In this document: positions 27,065-36,262 of the stretch, piece after piece
Position numbering within the stretch: the first letter of the stretch is position 1
How the letters are laid out: every line of letters begins with the position of its first letter
Assembly (NCBI GenBank): GCA_944321345.1
Contig: CALUKY010000019.1
Location: 1 to 46,489 of the forward strand
Direction of reading: 5' to 3'
Length of the DNA stretch: 46,489 nucleotides
DNA from: an uncultured Paraprevotella sp.
Lineage (GTDB): Bacteria; Bacteroidota; Bacteroidia; Bacteroidales; Bacteroidaceae
Program-made: the position numbers and the translations under genes
The notes under the pieces: model-generated
What the model saw: the letters and a program-made list of their open reading frames with translations, nothing else
Told to the model about the DNA's origin: nothing
The model's database searches: none

Positions 27065-28213
27065 TTAAATCGTCTTTTGATAGCAGCGTCTTTTCTTGTG
27101 AATTTCAGCGTCCAGATATGCCCATTGTCCCTGACTTTTGTCGTTGGTTTCTAGCTGAGGATGTGTTTCGCCAAACTTGAATCCCATCTTCTGGATAATC
27201 GGAATCAAATCGGCAAACAGCATGGCATTGACGCCCTTGTTCTGATATTCCGGCAATACGGCAACCAGCAGCAGGTCTACGATATCTGAATGTTTCAGGT
27301 ATAATGCTTTGGCCAGATGAATCCATCCGAAGGGGAACAGACGGGAATGGGCTTTCTGCAAGGCGGTAGACAATGATGGCATACCTATTCCGATCGCTAC
27401 AGGCTGGTTGTCTTCTGTTTCGATTACGGTAACCAGACGCAAATCGATAAGCGGCAGGTATACGTTGACATACTGGTCAATCTGACGTTTGTTCATTTCA
27501 GAGAAACCGTAAAGTGGGGCGTATGCCTTATTGACTACATCAAAAATCTTGTATCCGTAGCCTCCTTCACGCACTTCTTTTACGCTTTTGAATTTACGTA
27601 CGTGCAGATTATAGCGGTTGGCGCTGATTTCGGCCACACGGAAATATTTGCCCGAACGCGCTTCGTGTTCTGAATCCGGAACACGCACTTTACGCTCAAC
27701 CCAGTCAACTTCCTTCTCATAGCCGTGCATTTCCATATGTTTGGGATAGTAGGGATAGTTGTAGATGGTGGCCATAGTACTCAACTGGTCGTAGCCGTCG
27801 GTGAGCATTCCTTCAGGATCCATATCCGTGAAACCAAGCGGACCGATAACTCGTTTCATCTGATGTTTTCTTGCCCATTGCTCTACAGCTTGCAACAGTG
27901 CTTTTGACACTTCCGGGTCGTCTATAAAATCGATCCAGCCAAAACGTGCGTCCTGCACGTTCCAGGTGGCATTGGCCTTTTTATTGATGATAGCAGCCAC
28001 ACGACCTACGATTTTATTTTCTCTGTAGGCCAGAAAATAGTCTACATCACAAAAATCAAAGGCGGCATTTTTCTTCGGATTGAAGGTATCTAGTGTATCT
28101 TCGTAAAAATCAGGCACGGCAAAGGCATTGCCTTTATAGAGTTCGTAATTAAATCGTATAAAAGCCTTTAGCTCTTTCCGACTCGTGATTTTTTTAATAA
28201 TGACTTCGGACAT
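27065..28213 (-). CDS. GNAT-fold protein of unknown specificity
   Basis: A 382-aa soluble protein that heads the parE-coaD-S41 operon. The N-terminal region (about 40-110) includes [15 protein letters not shown] and FGWIDFIDD, and the C-terminal region (about 290-375) has [26 protein letters not shown], which matches the acetyl-CoA pyrophosphate-binding motif A (V..EYQNKGV) of GNAT N-acetyltransferases. The family is conserved in Bacteroidetes but I know of no characterised substrate. Its fixed position next to parE suggests housekeeping coexpression rather than a shared pathway. Confidence 0.7.
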   Translation of the reverse strand: MSEVIIKKITSRKELKAFIRFNYELYKGNAFAVPDFYEDTLDTFNPKKNAAFDFCDVDYFLAYRENKIVGRVAAIINKKANATWNVQDARFGWIDFIDDPEVSKALLQAVEQWARKHQMKRVIGPLGFTDMDPEGMLTDGYDQLSTMATIYNYPYYPKHMEMHGYEKEVDWVERKVRVPDSEHEARSGKYFRVAEISANRYNLHVRKFKSVKEVREGGYGYKIFDVVNKAYAPLYGFSEMNKRQIDQYVNVYLPLIDLRLVTVIETEDNQPVAIGIGMPSLSTALQKAHSRLFPFGWIHLAKALYLKHSDIVDLLLVAVLPEYQNKGVNAMLFADLIPIIQKMGFKFGETHPQLETNDKSQGQWAYLDAEIHKKRRCYQKTI

Positions 28214-28245
28214 AGCTGTTTATATCTTTAAAGATGATTAATTGA

Positions 28246-28253
28246 CAAAGATA
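28246..28253 (-). promoter_or_regulatory. -7 box of the GNAT-parE-coaD-S41 operon
   Basis: Minus-strand TATCTTTG, a full TAnnTTTG match, 32 nt upstream of the first start codon. The intervening leader contains the perfect 12-bp palindrome ATCTTTAAAGAT. Confidence 0.55.
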
Positions 28254-28343
28254 GTTTTTTTTATTTAAAGGCTTGGCTTAATGCCTTTGAAAAACATCAA
28301 AATGTCGGTAAAAAACTTATTTTTCTCAGAAAAAAAGAAAATA

Positions 28344-28375
28344 TTTGCGAGTCAAATTTTAAAGTTCTATTTTTG
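28344..28375 (+). promoter_or_regulatory. Promoter of the OmpA-family gene
   Basis: TTTG (28344-28347), 20 nt, TATTTTTG (28368-28375): full matches to both boxes at the optimal spacing, as expected for an abundant outer-membrane protein. Confidence 0.8.
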
Positions 28376-28407
28376 TTTTAAATTAAATGTTTTAAAAGTA
28401 ATACATC

Positions 28408-29559
28408 ATGATGAAGTTCAAATCTTTATGTCTGGTTGCAGCTTTGATGTTAGGATGCGGGCAGACTGTTTCGGCACAGAGCACGGCAACAGAGAAGGAT
28501 TATAAATCTTATCCTCACATGTTTTTCGGACTGCATGGTGGAGGTCAGGTTACGTTTTCTGATTATAAAGTATCCAAACTGATGACTCCTGTATATGGTG
28601 CGTCTTTAGGAGGATATTTTACTCCTGTAGTTGGTACTCGTTTGCATGTAAGTGGTTATCAGAATAGAGGCGGAATAAAATCAATAAACGAAACTTATGA
28701 TTATAAATATGTAACCAGTGATTTGGATTTGATGTTGAATCTGACAAACTGGATTTCCAAACGGAATGATCATATTTTCAATCTGATCCTTTTTGGAGGA
28801 GTAGGTATAAACTATGCGTGGGATAATGATGATTTGCTGGCCTTGAAACAGGCAGGAAAAGCGGATTGCCCGGATGCGTGGGAAAAAAATCTTATTTCAC
28901 ATAATGCCCGGATTGGTTTGATGTGTGATTTGAATTTCACCAAACATTTTGGAATGAATCTCGAAGTGGCAGCAAACAGTCTGTCTGACAGATATAATTC
29001 TCAAATAAATTCTCGTGATGACTGGCAGATGACTGCGGCATTGGGATTGGTTTATAAATTTGGATTTAAGGAAAAGAAAGCACAATCAGCTCCTGTAGTT
29101 GAGGAGGTTTGGGAAACCCGGAAGGATACAGTATGGTATGATGATATTACCTACAAGGATGTACCGGTACAGGAGAAACTCGAAAGTCAGATCTATTATC
29201 AGATTACCATGGCTGAGCCTCAGCCACAGACTAAGATCAATGAGATTGTAGAGTTTGTCAAGAATCATAAGAATTGTAAGATTTCCGTAACAAGTTACGC
29301 TGATAAAGGTACCGGTAATTCGTCTATTAATATGAAGTATTCGGAAGAGCGTACCAAGAATGTAGTAGACGCTTTGGTTAAGGCTGGTGTAGACAAAAAC
29401 ATCATTACTGCCGAATCTAAGGGTGACACCGTACAGCCTTTTGCTGAGAATGACAAGAACCGTGTAAGTATTACAATTGTTACCGGAGAAGGAACCAAGA
29501 AAGAGAAAGTGGTTACCAAGAAGTTCCGTATCGAAGAAACACGTTATAGAGTCCAGTAA
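28408..29559 (+). CDS. OmpA-family outer-membrane protein
   Basis: A 383-aa envelope protein. A signal peptide (ends near VSA-QST, about residue 25) precedes a beta-barrel-like domain (about 35-215, ending in a VYKFGF strand). A short linker follows, then an OmpA-like peptidoglycan-binding domain (about 255-365) with the TSYADKGTGNSSINMKYSEERT and the NDKNRVSI segments, the counterpart of the NRRV peptidoglycan motif. It probably anchors the outer membrane to the wall. ATG 28411 (second Met) is equally possible. Downstream is a terminator shared with the convergent hemerythrin-LuxR gene 2. Confidence 0.92.
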   Translation: MMKFKSLCLVAALMLGCGQTVSAQSTATEKDYKSYPHMFFGLHGGGQVTFSDYKVSKLMTPVYGASLGGYFTPVVGTRLHVSGYQNRGGIKSINETYDYKYVTSDLDLMLNLTNWISKRNDHIFNLILFGGVGINYAWDNDDLLALKQAGKADCPDAWEKNLISHNARIGLMCDLNFTKHFGMNLEVAANSLSDRYNSQINSRDDWQMTAALGLVYKFGFKEKKAQSAPVVEEVWETRKDTVWYDDITYKDVPVQEKLESQIYYQITMAEPQPQTKINEIVEFVKNHKNCKISVTSYADKGTGNSSINMKYSEERTKNVVDALVKAGVDKNIITAESKGDTVQPFAENDKNRVSITIVTGEGTKKEKVVTKKFRIEETRYRVQ

Positions 29560-29580
29560 TTATAATTTTATACCATTATG

Positions 29581-29611
29581 ATAAAGGGAAGTCCAATCGG
29601 CTTCCCTTTAT
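29581..29611. terminator. Shared terminator of ompA-like gene and hemerythrin-LuxR gene 2
   Basis: ATAAAGGGAAG (29581-29591) and CTTCCCTTTAT (29601-29611) form a perfect 11-bp stem with a 9-nt loop, followed by ATTTTATT. The stop codon of the minus-strand regulator (29608-29610) is inside the right arm. Confidence 0.85.
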
Positions 29612-30609
29612 ATTTTATTATTGCAAGAATCAATTTCATGAATGGAAATAATACCATTCAAAATGGCATGAATTGTCAGTTCTGTCGGAGAATGGATTTC
29701 CAGCTTTTTATTGATATGACGACGATGTGTGAGTACCGTATTGATGGAAATATTTAATTTCTCGGCAATTTTTTTATTAGATAATCCTTGAGTAACCAAG
29801 CTGATAATTTCTTTTTCTCTTTTGCTTAACTGGTCAAAAGCCGTTTGTGCTTTTTGACTATATGGCGTTTGTAGGATTCTTTTGTGTCTTTGAGGTTTTT
29901 GTGATTTTTCTTCCAAGGAATGTACGCATGCAGTGAAAATTCTTTCTTCGATCAGACTGTGGTATTCAAAATCCTCTTCCATGACAAAGAGTTCGTAAAG
30001 CACATCATTCATGATTTGGTTTTTCTTTTGGTTTTTATAGAACTTCACAATGACATGGGTTAAGTCTGACATCTTTTTTCGGATAATCCGGTGGTGTTCT
30101 TTCTGTTTTTTCATGAGAAGCTGAATGTTGTGCTCTTGGGTCGGTTGGGTTCCCAGTAGCAGTTTGGCTACATAAGGGTGTATCTTGGTATTTTCATATG
30201 TGGCGTGTTGTTCTACTTCGGTCAAGAACAGATCAAAGAACTTAAGAAGCAGGTAAGGAATCTTGTCTCCTCCAGAACAGTCAACAGCTTCGATCAGGCG
30301 TCGTCGGGTTGCCGGAAGGCGATAATGTAGAAAATAGTTGTGTGATCTTTGTATATAGTCCAATAAAGTTTGTAGAGATATTCTGGAAAAAAGTGGACTT
30401 TCCGGATCCTGATTACTGTTCTGCTTGTGAATAAAGTTGATGACAGAAAGGAATGTTGCTATATCAATATGCTGATTCTCACAGGCTTCTTTAACGGTTT
30501 GTTCTCCGAATCCAAGAGTGAATCCGAAACTATTGATGATTTGAAGAGTATGATGGTCGTTGCATATAATATCTTCCATTCGGTCTGTTTCTTTATATTC
30601 CTTTTTCAT
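29608..30609 (-). CDS. Hemerythrin (RIC/YtfE-like) domain LuxR-type transcription regulator, second copy
   Basis: A 333-aa paralogue of the 5727 gene with the same order: a DUF542-like N terminus (EDIICNDHHTLQIINSFGFTLGFG), a hemerythrin-like module and a LuxR HTH (about 256-320, LSKREKEIISLVTQGLSNKKIAEKL). All candidate di-iron ligands are kept: H90, H135, E139, H172/H173, H217, E221, with the same 45- and 4-residue spacings. The two copies share one promoter layout. It diverges from the porin-imelysin-cytochrome operon across 215 nt, which makes it the leading candidate regulator of that operon. An oxygen, nitric-oxide or iron sensing role is inferred from the domain. Confidence 0.85.
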   Translation of the reverse strand: MKKEYKETDRMEDIICNDHHTLQIINSFGFTLGFGEQTVKEACENQHIDIATFLSVINFIHKQNSNQDPESPLFSRISLQTLLDYIQRSHNYFLHYRLPATRRRLIEAVDCSGGDKIPYLLLKFFDLFLTEVEQHATYENTKIHPYVAKLLLGTQPTQEHNIQLLMKKQKEHHRIIRKKMSDLTHVIVKFYKNQKKNQIMNDVLYELFVMEEDFEYHSLIEERIFTACVHSLEEKSQKPQRHKRILQTPYSQKAQTAFDQLSKREKEIISLVTQGLSNKKIAEKLNISINTVLTHRRHINKKLEIHSPTELTIHAILNGIISIHEIDSCNNKI

Positions 30610-30637
30610 GTTTATGGGGTTGATAATTTTGCGATTG

Positions 30638-30689
30638 CAAAGGAGTGAATTTTATTTGTTTCGGTCAATCGCCATGACTGGGTATTTTT
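30638..30689 (-). promoter_or_regulatory. Promoter and conserved upstream box of hemerythrin-LuxR gene 2
   Basis: Minus-strand order: AAAAATACCCAG (30689-30678), GATTG as -33 (30670-30666), 20 nt, CTCCTTTG as -7 (30645-30638). Positions within this block match those of gene 1 exactly. The box also overlaps an inverted repeat, ATTTTTA/TAAAAAT, at 30684-30699. Confidence 0.7.
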
Positions 30690-30748
30690 AACTAAAAATT
30701 AGGTAAAGACCTGCCAGAGCCCCTTTAAAAGCCTCATCAGTAGGTGGC

Positions 30749-30802
30749 GTATTTTTCATCTTTTTTGTGTATTGGTTAATTTTAACAAGCTCCATATCTT
30801 TG
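30749..30802 (+). promoter_or_regulatory. Promoter region of the porin-imelysin-cytochrome operon
   Basis: ATTG (30771-30774), 20 nt, TATCTTTG (30795-30802), a full -7 match 22 nt before the first ATG. Directly upstream and running into the -33 is TCATCTTTTTTGTGTATTG (30756-30774), which recurs identically at the ccsBA promoter. A reverse-oriented TGAAAAATAC (30749-30758) matches the upstream box of hemerythrin-LuxR gene 1. Confidence 0.7.
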
Positions 30803-30824
30803 CAGCGCAATAAAAAATGAAAAA

Positions 30825-32132
30825 ATGAAAAAGAGCGTAAGTGTAATTTTACTGACTTTTTGTTTGGGATCTTTTCAAAGTCAGGCAAAGGCTGAAGGAA
30901 CAGTTGAAACCACGACAGCGCAGAAACAGACTGTTTCTGAGGATATGGATGAATATGGAAAGTTTCGTGTCGGCGGATATGGTGAGATGCTTTATCAGAA
31001 TTTTGACTACGGTCCGTATCGTTTTGGTGGTAATGGCAGCGGTTCTCCGACTGACCGTCGCGGAGAAATTTCCGTGCCTCGCTTTGTCTTGGCTTTGGAT
31101 TACAAGTTCTCGCCTTCGTGGATTTTAGGAGCGGAGATAGAGTTTGAATATGGCGGTACAGGAGCTGGCGTAGAAGTGGAGTATGGAGAGAATACCGAAT
31201 ATGAGTACGAATTTGAGAAAGGCGGTGAGGTTGCTTTGGAGCAATTTCATATAACAAAGGTATTTAATAAAGCTTTTTCTATCCGTGCCGGTCATATGGT
31301 GGTTCCGGTAGGCTTGACAAATACGCATCATGAGCCGATTAATTTCTTCGGAGCCACCCGTCCGGAAGGAGAAAGTACGATTATCCCCTGTACCTGGCAC
31401 GAAACGGGTCTGGCTGTTTTAGGTGAGTTTAAAGGATTGGGTTATCAGGCCATGATCGTGAGTGGTTTGGACCCTTATGGCTTCAGTTCCGAAAACTGGA
31501 TACAGTCGGGCATGCAAAGCCGTTTTGAGAAGACGCAGATGAAGAATCCCGCTTATGTGCTTCGTTTGGATTATCGGGGCGTGAAGGGATTGCGCATCGG
31601 CGCTTCGGGATATTATGCGCCCCGCACGAACGGCAATGCCACGAATCCTTCGACCACGACAAAGTTTAAAGGCGCGGTGCTGATCGGTTCGGCCGATGCC
31701 GAATATAAGGGATATGGTGTTACGGCACGGGCCAATGTGCTTTATGGTTATGTAGGCGATGCCACGGAAATCAACAAGCTCCGTCCGAACAAGTACACAG
31801 GATATCCCGGAACGCCGGTGGCCAAGAATGCCTATACCTGGCACGCGGAAGTTGGTTATAACGTAGGACGTCATTTCCGCAACTATACGATGCTGACGCC
31901 TTATGTCAAGTATGAGAAATATAATACGATGGCTAATGAGCAGACCGGTACGGTCGTGTCGGACAAGCGTCTGAATGTCGGACTGATTTCTGCAGGAATC
32001 AACTACAGTCCCGTACCCGGTTTGGTGCTTAAGGCCGATTATAATCACCGGATTATTGACCATGGAAACTTCAATCCGGAGAACACTTTCCAGATTGGTA
32101 TAGCCTATGCCGGATGGTTCTGGAGCAAATAA
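30825..32132 (+). CDS. Outer-membrane porin (phosphate-selective porin O/P-like), first gene of the imelysin operon
   Basis: A 435-aa protein with a signal peptide (to about AKA, residue 22) followed by a beta-rich domain: YGKFRVGGYGEMLYQNF, repeated aromatic-ended strands, and a C-terminal strand ending in Trp-Phe-Trp. It resembles OprO/OprP-type 16-stranded porins. An acidic stretch (about 105-135, many Glu and Tyr) could line a cation-attracting region. It is followed by the imelysin lipoprotein after 29 nt. The context of iron- and haem-related lipoproteins suggests it passes a metal or haem-related solute, which remains to be shown. Confidence 0.78.
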   Translation: MKKSVSVILLTFCLGSFQSQAKAEGTVETTTAQKQTVSEDMDEYGKFRVGGYGEMLYQNFDYGPYRFGGNGSGSPTDRRGEISVPRFVLALDYKFSPSWILGAEIEFEYGGTGAGVEVEYGENTEYEYEFEKGGEVALEQFHITKVFNKAFSIRAGHMVVPVGLTNTHHEPINFFGATRPEGESTIIPCTWHETGLAVLGEFKGLGYQAMIVSGLDPYGFSSENWIQSGMQSRFEKTQMKNPAYVLRLDYRGVKGLRIGASGYYAPRTNGNATNPSTTTKFKGAVLIGSADAEYKGYGVTARANVLYGYVGDATEINKLRPNKYTGYPGTPVAKNAYTWHAEVGYNVGRHFRNYTMLTPYVKYEKYNTMANEQTGTVVSDKRLNVGLISAGINYSPVPGLVLKADYNHRIIDHGNFNPENTFQIGIAYAGWFWSK

Positions 32133-32161
32133 ATAGAAGAATCAAATCAATCAAATAGAAA

Positions 32162-33379
32162 ATGAGAACATTAAAGAATTTGTTGTTGGCATCGGTTGTT
32201 AGCGGTGCCACATTGGGAATGTCATCTTGTAGTGAGAATACGGAAAACGGTGGTGGCGGAAGCGGCGCCGGAAACCAGACTATCGAAGCCACCTGGAGTA
32301 ACTATGCGGGTTACACGCGCGTGGTGTCGGAAGTTCTGGAGCGTGATGCGTTCAGTATCTATGCCTTGTGGAAGGGTACGAACAATCTTCCGGCCGACGA
32401 AGCGAGCCGTGTAGAAGAACTGGAGATTCCGGCTATGCTAGCCGACGGTTACGGCAATCTGTTTAAGAAACATCAGGCCGGAAGCACCTATCCGAATGCG
32501 AAAGTCTGCTTGCAGACCATCATTGCGGCCAGTGTGGATATCGCTACCGAAGTATCGGAACAGAAGATTGCGGCTCCTTACAACGAGAAGAATGTTTACG
32601 GTGTGGAATCATGGTACAGCTTCAATTCATATACAGACTATGACGACAACATCGAATCCATAGAGAACGCTTATCTGGGAGGTCCGGAGGACAATCGTGA
32701 CGAGGCAACCAGTCTGTATGCGGCGGTGAAGTCGGTGAACGCTACTTTGGCCGAGCAGGTGAAGAGCGATATTGAAGCTTCGCATCAGGCCCTGAAGGTA
32801 GCAAAGGAGCAGGGTTGCTTCCGTGACGCGGTGTTGGCCTATGCCAATAATAATATCAAAAGTCCGCAGGTGGAGCAGGCCATCACCACCATCGGCACAT
32901 TGTCCCAAAGTCTGGAGCAGCTGAACGGTGCAGTAGAAGCTATCAGTGAAACTGTTGCCGACCAAGTTGTAACCAATTATGTGGACCGTACCGTGATTCC
33001 GACTTATACCAACCTGAAGAACGAAGCCGGAAAGTTGGTTGAGGCGGTGAGCAAATATACACAGAATCCGACTCAGGAAAATCTGGATGCAGCCTGCCTG
33101 CAGTGGAAGCAGACCCGTATCCCTTGGGAGCGCAGCGAGGCTTTCCTCTTCGGTCCGGTGGCCGACCAACAGTTTGATCCGCATCTCGATTCTTGGCCTC
33201 TGAGTCAGCTGAACATTAAGTCCATCCTGCGTGGTAACTTTGATTGGGCCAATGAGGACGGTTCGTCTATGGGTGCCAACACTTTGGGCTTCCATACACT
33301 GGAGCTTCTGCTCTTCGAGAACGGCAATCCGCGCCAGGTGAAAACATTCATCAAAGACGGAATGGTAACGATACAGTAA
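32162..33379 (+). CDS. Imelysin-family (IrpA/M75-like) lipoprotein
   Basis: A 405-aa predicted lipoprotein (lipobox GMSSC, Cys at about residue 23) with a Gly/Asn-rich spacer and then an all-helical imelysin domain. The family signatures are clear: RIPWERSEAFLFGPV and the GxHxxE motif as GFHTLE (H378, E381). Imelysins, named after the insulin-cleaving ICMP of Pseudomonas and the iron-regulated IrpA of cyanobacteria, are now thought to be iron-binding or iron-uptake proteins rather than peptidases. A gene for a di-heme oxidoreductase follows 10 nt later, a pairing also seen in Proteobacteria. Confidence 0.9.
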   Translation: MRTLKNLLLASVVSGATLGMSSCSENTENGGGGSGAGNQTIEATWSNYAGYTRVVSEVLERDAFSIYALWKGTNNLPADEASRVEELEIPAMLADGYGNLFKKHQAGSTYPNAKVCLQTIIAASVDIATEVSEQKIAAPYNEKNVYGVESWYSFNSYTDYDDNIESIENAYLGGPEDNRDEATSLYAAVKSVNATLAEQVKSDIEASHQALKVAKEQGCFRDAVLAYANNNIKSPQVEQAITTIGTLSQSLEQLNGAVEAISETVADQVVTNYVDRTVIPTYTNLKNEAGKLVEAVSKYTQNPTQENLDAACLQWKQTRIPWERSEAFLFGPVADQQFDPHLDSWPLSQLNIKSILRGNFDWANEDGSSMGANTLGFHTLELLLFENGNPRQVKTFIKDGMVTIQ

Positions 33380-33389
33380 AACAAAAAAC

Positions 33390-34886
33390 ATGAAACATCA
33401 GGATATTTTTTCCGAAAAGAATCATTCTGTTGGGGGAATCACAAGAAACGGAATCCGGCACGGATTTCGTTTCTTGTGCATTGCTTTTTCAGCGTGTCTG
33501 CTTTCCTGCGAGGTGGATACACTGCCCGAAACGGAAATGATCAATACACTCACCGGAAAGAAAGCCAAATATGAAGAACTGTCTGCCGGTACGGCAACGA
33601 TTTTCAACAACTCGAAAACGGCCTACGACACGAACGCGCCCTGGGTTACGGGCGAACTCTACAACCGCTTCCTGCAGGGCGACTTGCTGTACGACGACCG
33701 GCGCATTCCCGATATGGACGGTTTCGAGCAGGGAGGTCTAGGACCGGTCTATGCGGGTTTCTCCTGTGGAAGCTGCCATAACAATACGGGGCGCACGGCC
33801 AGTACGTTGTGGACGGAAGGAGGAAGCGGAAGTGCCGGCTTCTCGTCCTGTCTGATCTATCTCACCCGTAAGGACGGCGGATTTCTGAAAAATTACGGCC
33901 GTGTGCTGCACGACCAGTCATCCATTATCGGCGTAAAGCCCGAAGGAAAACTGAAAGTAACCTACACGTATCAGACGTACCGCTTTCCCGACGGAGAGGA
34001 ATATGAACTGGCCACACCTTCTTATCGCATCACCGACTGGTATGCCGATTCGCTCGCTCCCGAGGATCTGATTGTGTCCGTGCGTATTCCTCTGCGTCAT
34101 GTGGGTATGGGGCAGATGATGAGCCTCGACGAAGAGACCATGAAACGCGTGGCGGCACAGAGCAACTATCCGGAGTATGGCATCAGTGGACGCCTGAATT
34201 ACATCACCGAACGCGGCGTGCGCCGTATGGGTATTTCGGGCAACAAGGCACAGCATGCCGATCTGACGGTGGAGCTGGGCTTCTCGTCCGATCTCGGGGT
34301 GACCAACGACCGTTATCCCGAAGAGGTCTGTCAGGGGCAGGATCAGTATGAACAGATTTATGGCGACGGCGGACACGAGATTCAGGTTTCTTCCGAAGAT
34401 ATGGAAAAGGTGGATCTGTATATGCAGTGTGTGGGGGTGCCCGCGCGTCGGGATGTAGACGATCCGGTTGTGCAGTTGGGTGAACAGAAGTTCATCGAGG
34501 CGGGGTGCAATCTGTGTCATCTGCCCACGTTGCATACCAGCAACAAACGGACGGTGCTCATCAACGGTTCGGAACTGCCCTGGCTCTGCGGCCAGACCAT
34601 CCATCCGTACAGTGATTATCTGCTGCACGACATGGGACCGGAACTGAACGACCATTATCCTTCGGGACTGGCAGCCGGATATGAGTGGCGTACCACACCG
34701 CTTTGGGGCATCGGTCTGCAGGCCATTGTCAACGGTCATACACAGTTTCTGCACGACGGAAGGGCACGCAATCTCATCGAAGCCATTATGTGGCATGGAG
34801 GCGAAGGGGCTGCCTCGCGCGAGAAGTTCCGTCGGATGAAGAAATCCGACCGTGATGCGCTGATCCGCTTTGTGGAGAGTCTGTAA
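33390..34886 (+). CDS. Di-heme oxidoreductase (DHOR/DUF1111) lipoprotein
   Basis: A 498-aa c-type cytochrome related to bacterial di-heme peroxidases. A signal with lipobox CLLSC (Cys40) predicts a lipoprotein. Two covalent haem sites are seen, CGSCH (C126, C129, H130) and CNLCH (C373, C376, H377). The C-terminal segment TTPLWGIGLQAIVNGHTQFLHDGRARNLIEAIMWHGGEG is the family core. DUF1111 proteins are often called thiol oxidoreductases but this activity is poorly documented. The partner imelysin and the dedicated haem lyase CcsBA downstream suggest periplasmic redox chemistry on iron or haem. The start at 33390 gives an unusually long N-region before the lipobox. Confidence 0.9.
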   Translation: MKHQDIFSEKNHSVGGITRNGIRHGFRFLCIAFSACLLSCEVDTLPETEMINTLTGKKAKYEELSAGTATIFNNSKTAYDTNAPWVTGELYNRFLQGDLLYDDRRIPDMDGFEQGGLGPVYAGFSCGSCHNNTGRTASTLWTEGGSGSAGFSSCLIYLTRKDGGFLKNYGRVLHDQSSIIGVKPEGKLKVTYTYQTYRFPDGEEYELATPSYRITDWYADSLAPEDLIVSVRIPLRHVGMGQMMSLDEETMKRVAAQSNYPEYGISGRLNYITERGVRRMGISGNKAQHADLTVELGFSSDLGVTNDRYPEEVCQGQDQYEQIYGDGGHEIQVSSEDMEKVDLYMQCVGVPARRDVDDPVVQLGEQKFIEAGCNLCHLPTLHTSNKRTVLINGSELPWLCGQTIHPYSDYLLHDMGPELNDHYPSGLAAGYEWRTTPLWGIGLQAIVNGHTQFLHDGRARNLIEAIMWHGGEGAASREKFRRMKKSDRDALIRFVESL

Positions 34887-34961
34887 TCCGTCTCCATGAA
34901 AAACTTACAGTGCACTTAAATATTTACATCCATAATCTGGAAAAAGTTTAGAAAAAGAATC

Positions 34962-36239
34962 ATGAAAAAAATATTATTAGGGGCAGTCTTGGCTTTGGGA
35001 GCACCGGCCTTTGCCCAAAATGCCGAAAGCAATTGTTCGGCAAGCGACAGAGACTGTACTGCGATGGGTAGTACTTTGGCATCGGATGACGACAAATATG
35101 TGGAAAGTGATGTGGTACCTTTGGCCGGAAAACAGGGATTCAGCTTCTCAACCCGTGCCGGTGATTTCCTTTTCAAGCCTTATGCTCTGATTCAGGCATC
35201 GGGCCATTTTAACTATTACGATGATGAAAACCTGAATCTGGCCGAAGTGGATCGTGTGGCAAACAGCGGTTTTGCCATTCCGAATGCAATTATTGGTTTC
35301 AGCGGTAAGGCGTTTAACAAAATTACTTTTAACTTTGCACTGAATGCGGCAAAGAGCGGCGGAGAACTGCTTCAGCAGGCGTGGTTTGATGTCAATTTCT
35401 GCGAAGCGGTGCGTTTCCGGGCCGGAAAGTTCAAGACACCGTTCCAAACAGGTTATCTGACCACACTGGGGCAGACTATGTTTCCACAGCTGCCTTCGTC
35501 CATGACCACTCCGGTGCGCACCAACTTGAGCCTGGATGCTGTGCAACCCAGTATCTATACCGGATTCGATTTGGGTGTCCAGCTTCACGGTGTGGTTAAG
35601 AACCGAGTGGGTTATCAGGTGGGTGTCTTCAACGGAACCGGTATCGGAGTGAATACTGCCACCAAGGGTACCAGTGATGATCACCGTGGACTTCCCTCCC
35701 TGTTATATGCCGGTCGCTTGGCTTACATGCCCAAAGGGGTGATGCCTACCCATCAGGGCGATCCGGACGATTTGCGGAATGACAAACTGCTGTTTGCCTT
35801 GTCCGGAAGTGTCAATGTGGAAGGCAACAGCGAGAGCTCGAATGATTTCCGTGCCGGAGTAGAGTTTGCCTGGCTGAAAAACCGCTGGTATGTCAGTGCC
35901 GAAGGCTATCTGCTGCGTATGAACTGGACCAAAAGAATGATGCGTGAAGGCGGTTTCACTTCATGGGGTGCCTATGGACAGTTAGGTTATTTCGCTACGA
36001 AGAAGCTGCAGCTTGCCGCCCGCTATGATTTCTTTGATCGTAACGGTACGGAGCTGGCCGGATTCCTGAACATGCCCGCTGTGGGCTTCAACTATTTCTT
36101 TGCCCGTACGAACCTGAAGCTTCAGGCCATGTATCAGTACATCGGCAAGTGGGGGCACGACACCCAGCTGGAGCGCGATAACGACGATATGGGCATGGCC
36201 TATCACAGTGCTACGGTGATGTTGCAATACACCTTCTAA
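34962..36239 (+). CDS. Outer-membrane porin (phosphate-selective porin O/P-like), second
   Basis: A 425-aa protein with a signal peptide (MKKILLGAVLALGAPAFAQ) followed by a Cys-containing segment (NCSASDRDCTAMG) and a barrel domain typical of OprO/P porins: PNAIIGFSGKAFNKITFNFAL, then RFRAGKFKTPFQTGYLTTLGQ and a last strand ending in a terminal Phe. It begins 75 nt after the di-heme oxidoreductase and is followed after 23 nt by a cytochrome lipoprotein. Two different porins in one operon suggest two solutes or an influx/efflux pair. Confidence 0.85.
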   Translation: MKKILLGAVLALGAPAFAQNAESNCSASDRDCTAMGSTLASDDDKYVESDVVPLAGKQGFSFSTRAGDFLFKPYALIQASGHFNYYDDENLNLAEVDRVANSGFAIPNAIIGFSGKAFNKITFNFALNAAKSGGELLQQAWFDVNFCEAVRFRAGKFKTPFQTGYLTTLGQTMFPQLPSSMTTPVRTNLSLDAVQPSIYTGFDLGVQLHGVVKNRVGYQVGVFNGTGIGVNTATKGTSDDHRGLPSLLYAGRLAYMPKGVMPTHQGDPDDLRNDKLLFALSGSVNVEGNSESSNDFRAGVEFAWLKNRWYVSAEGYLLRMNWTKRMMREGGFTSWGAYGQLGYFATKKLQLAARYDFFDRNGTELAGFLNMPAVGFNYFFARTNLKLQAMYQYIGKWGHDTQLERDNDDMGMAYHSATVMLQYTF

Positions 36240-36262
36240 CTACAGAAAGAGGAGGCAGGTAT

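Noticed and set aside
28222-28240. 12-bp palindrome ATCTTTAAAGAT in the leader of the GNAT-parE operon as an operator
   Set aside because: It is short and AT-rich, lies downstream of the promoter box, and has no second copy nearby.
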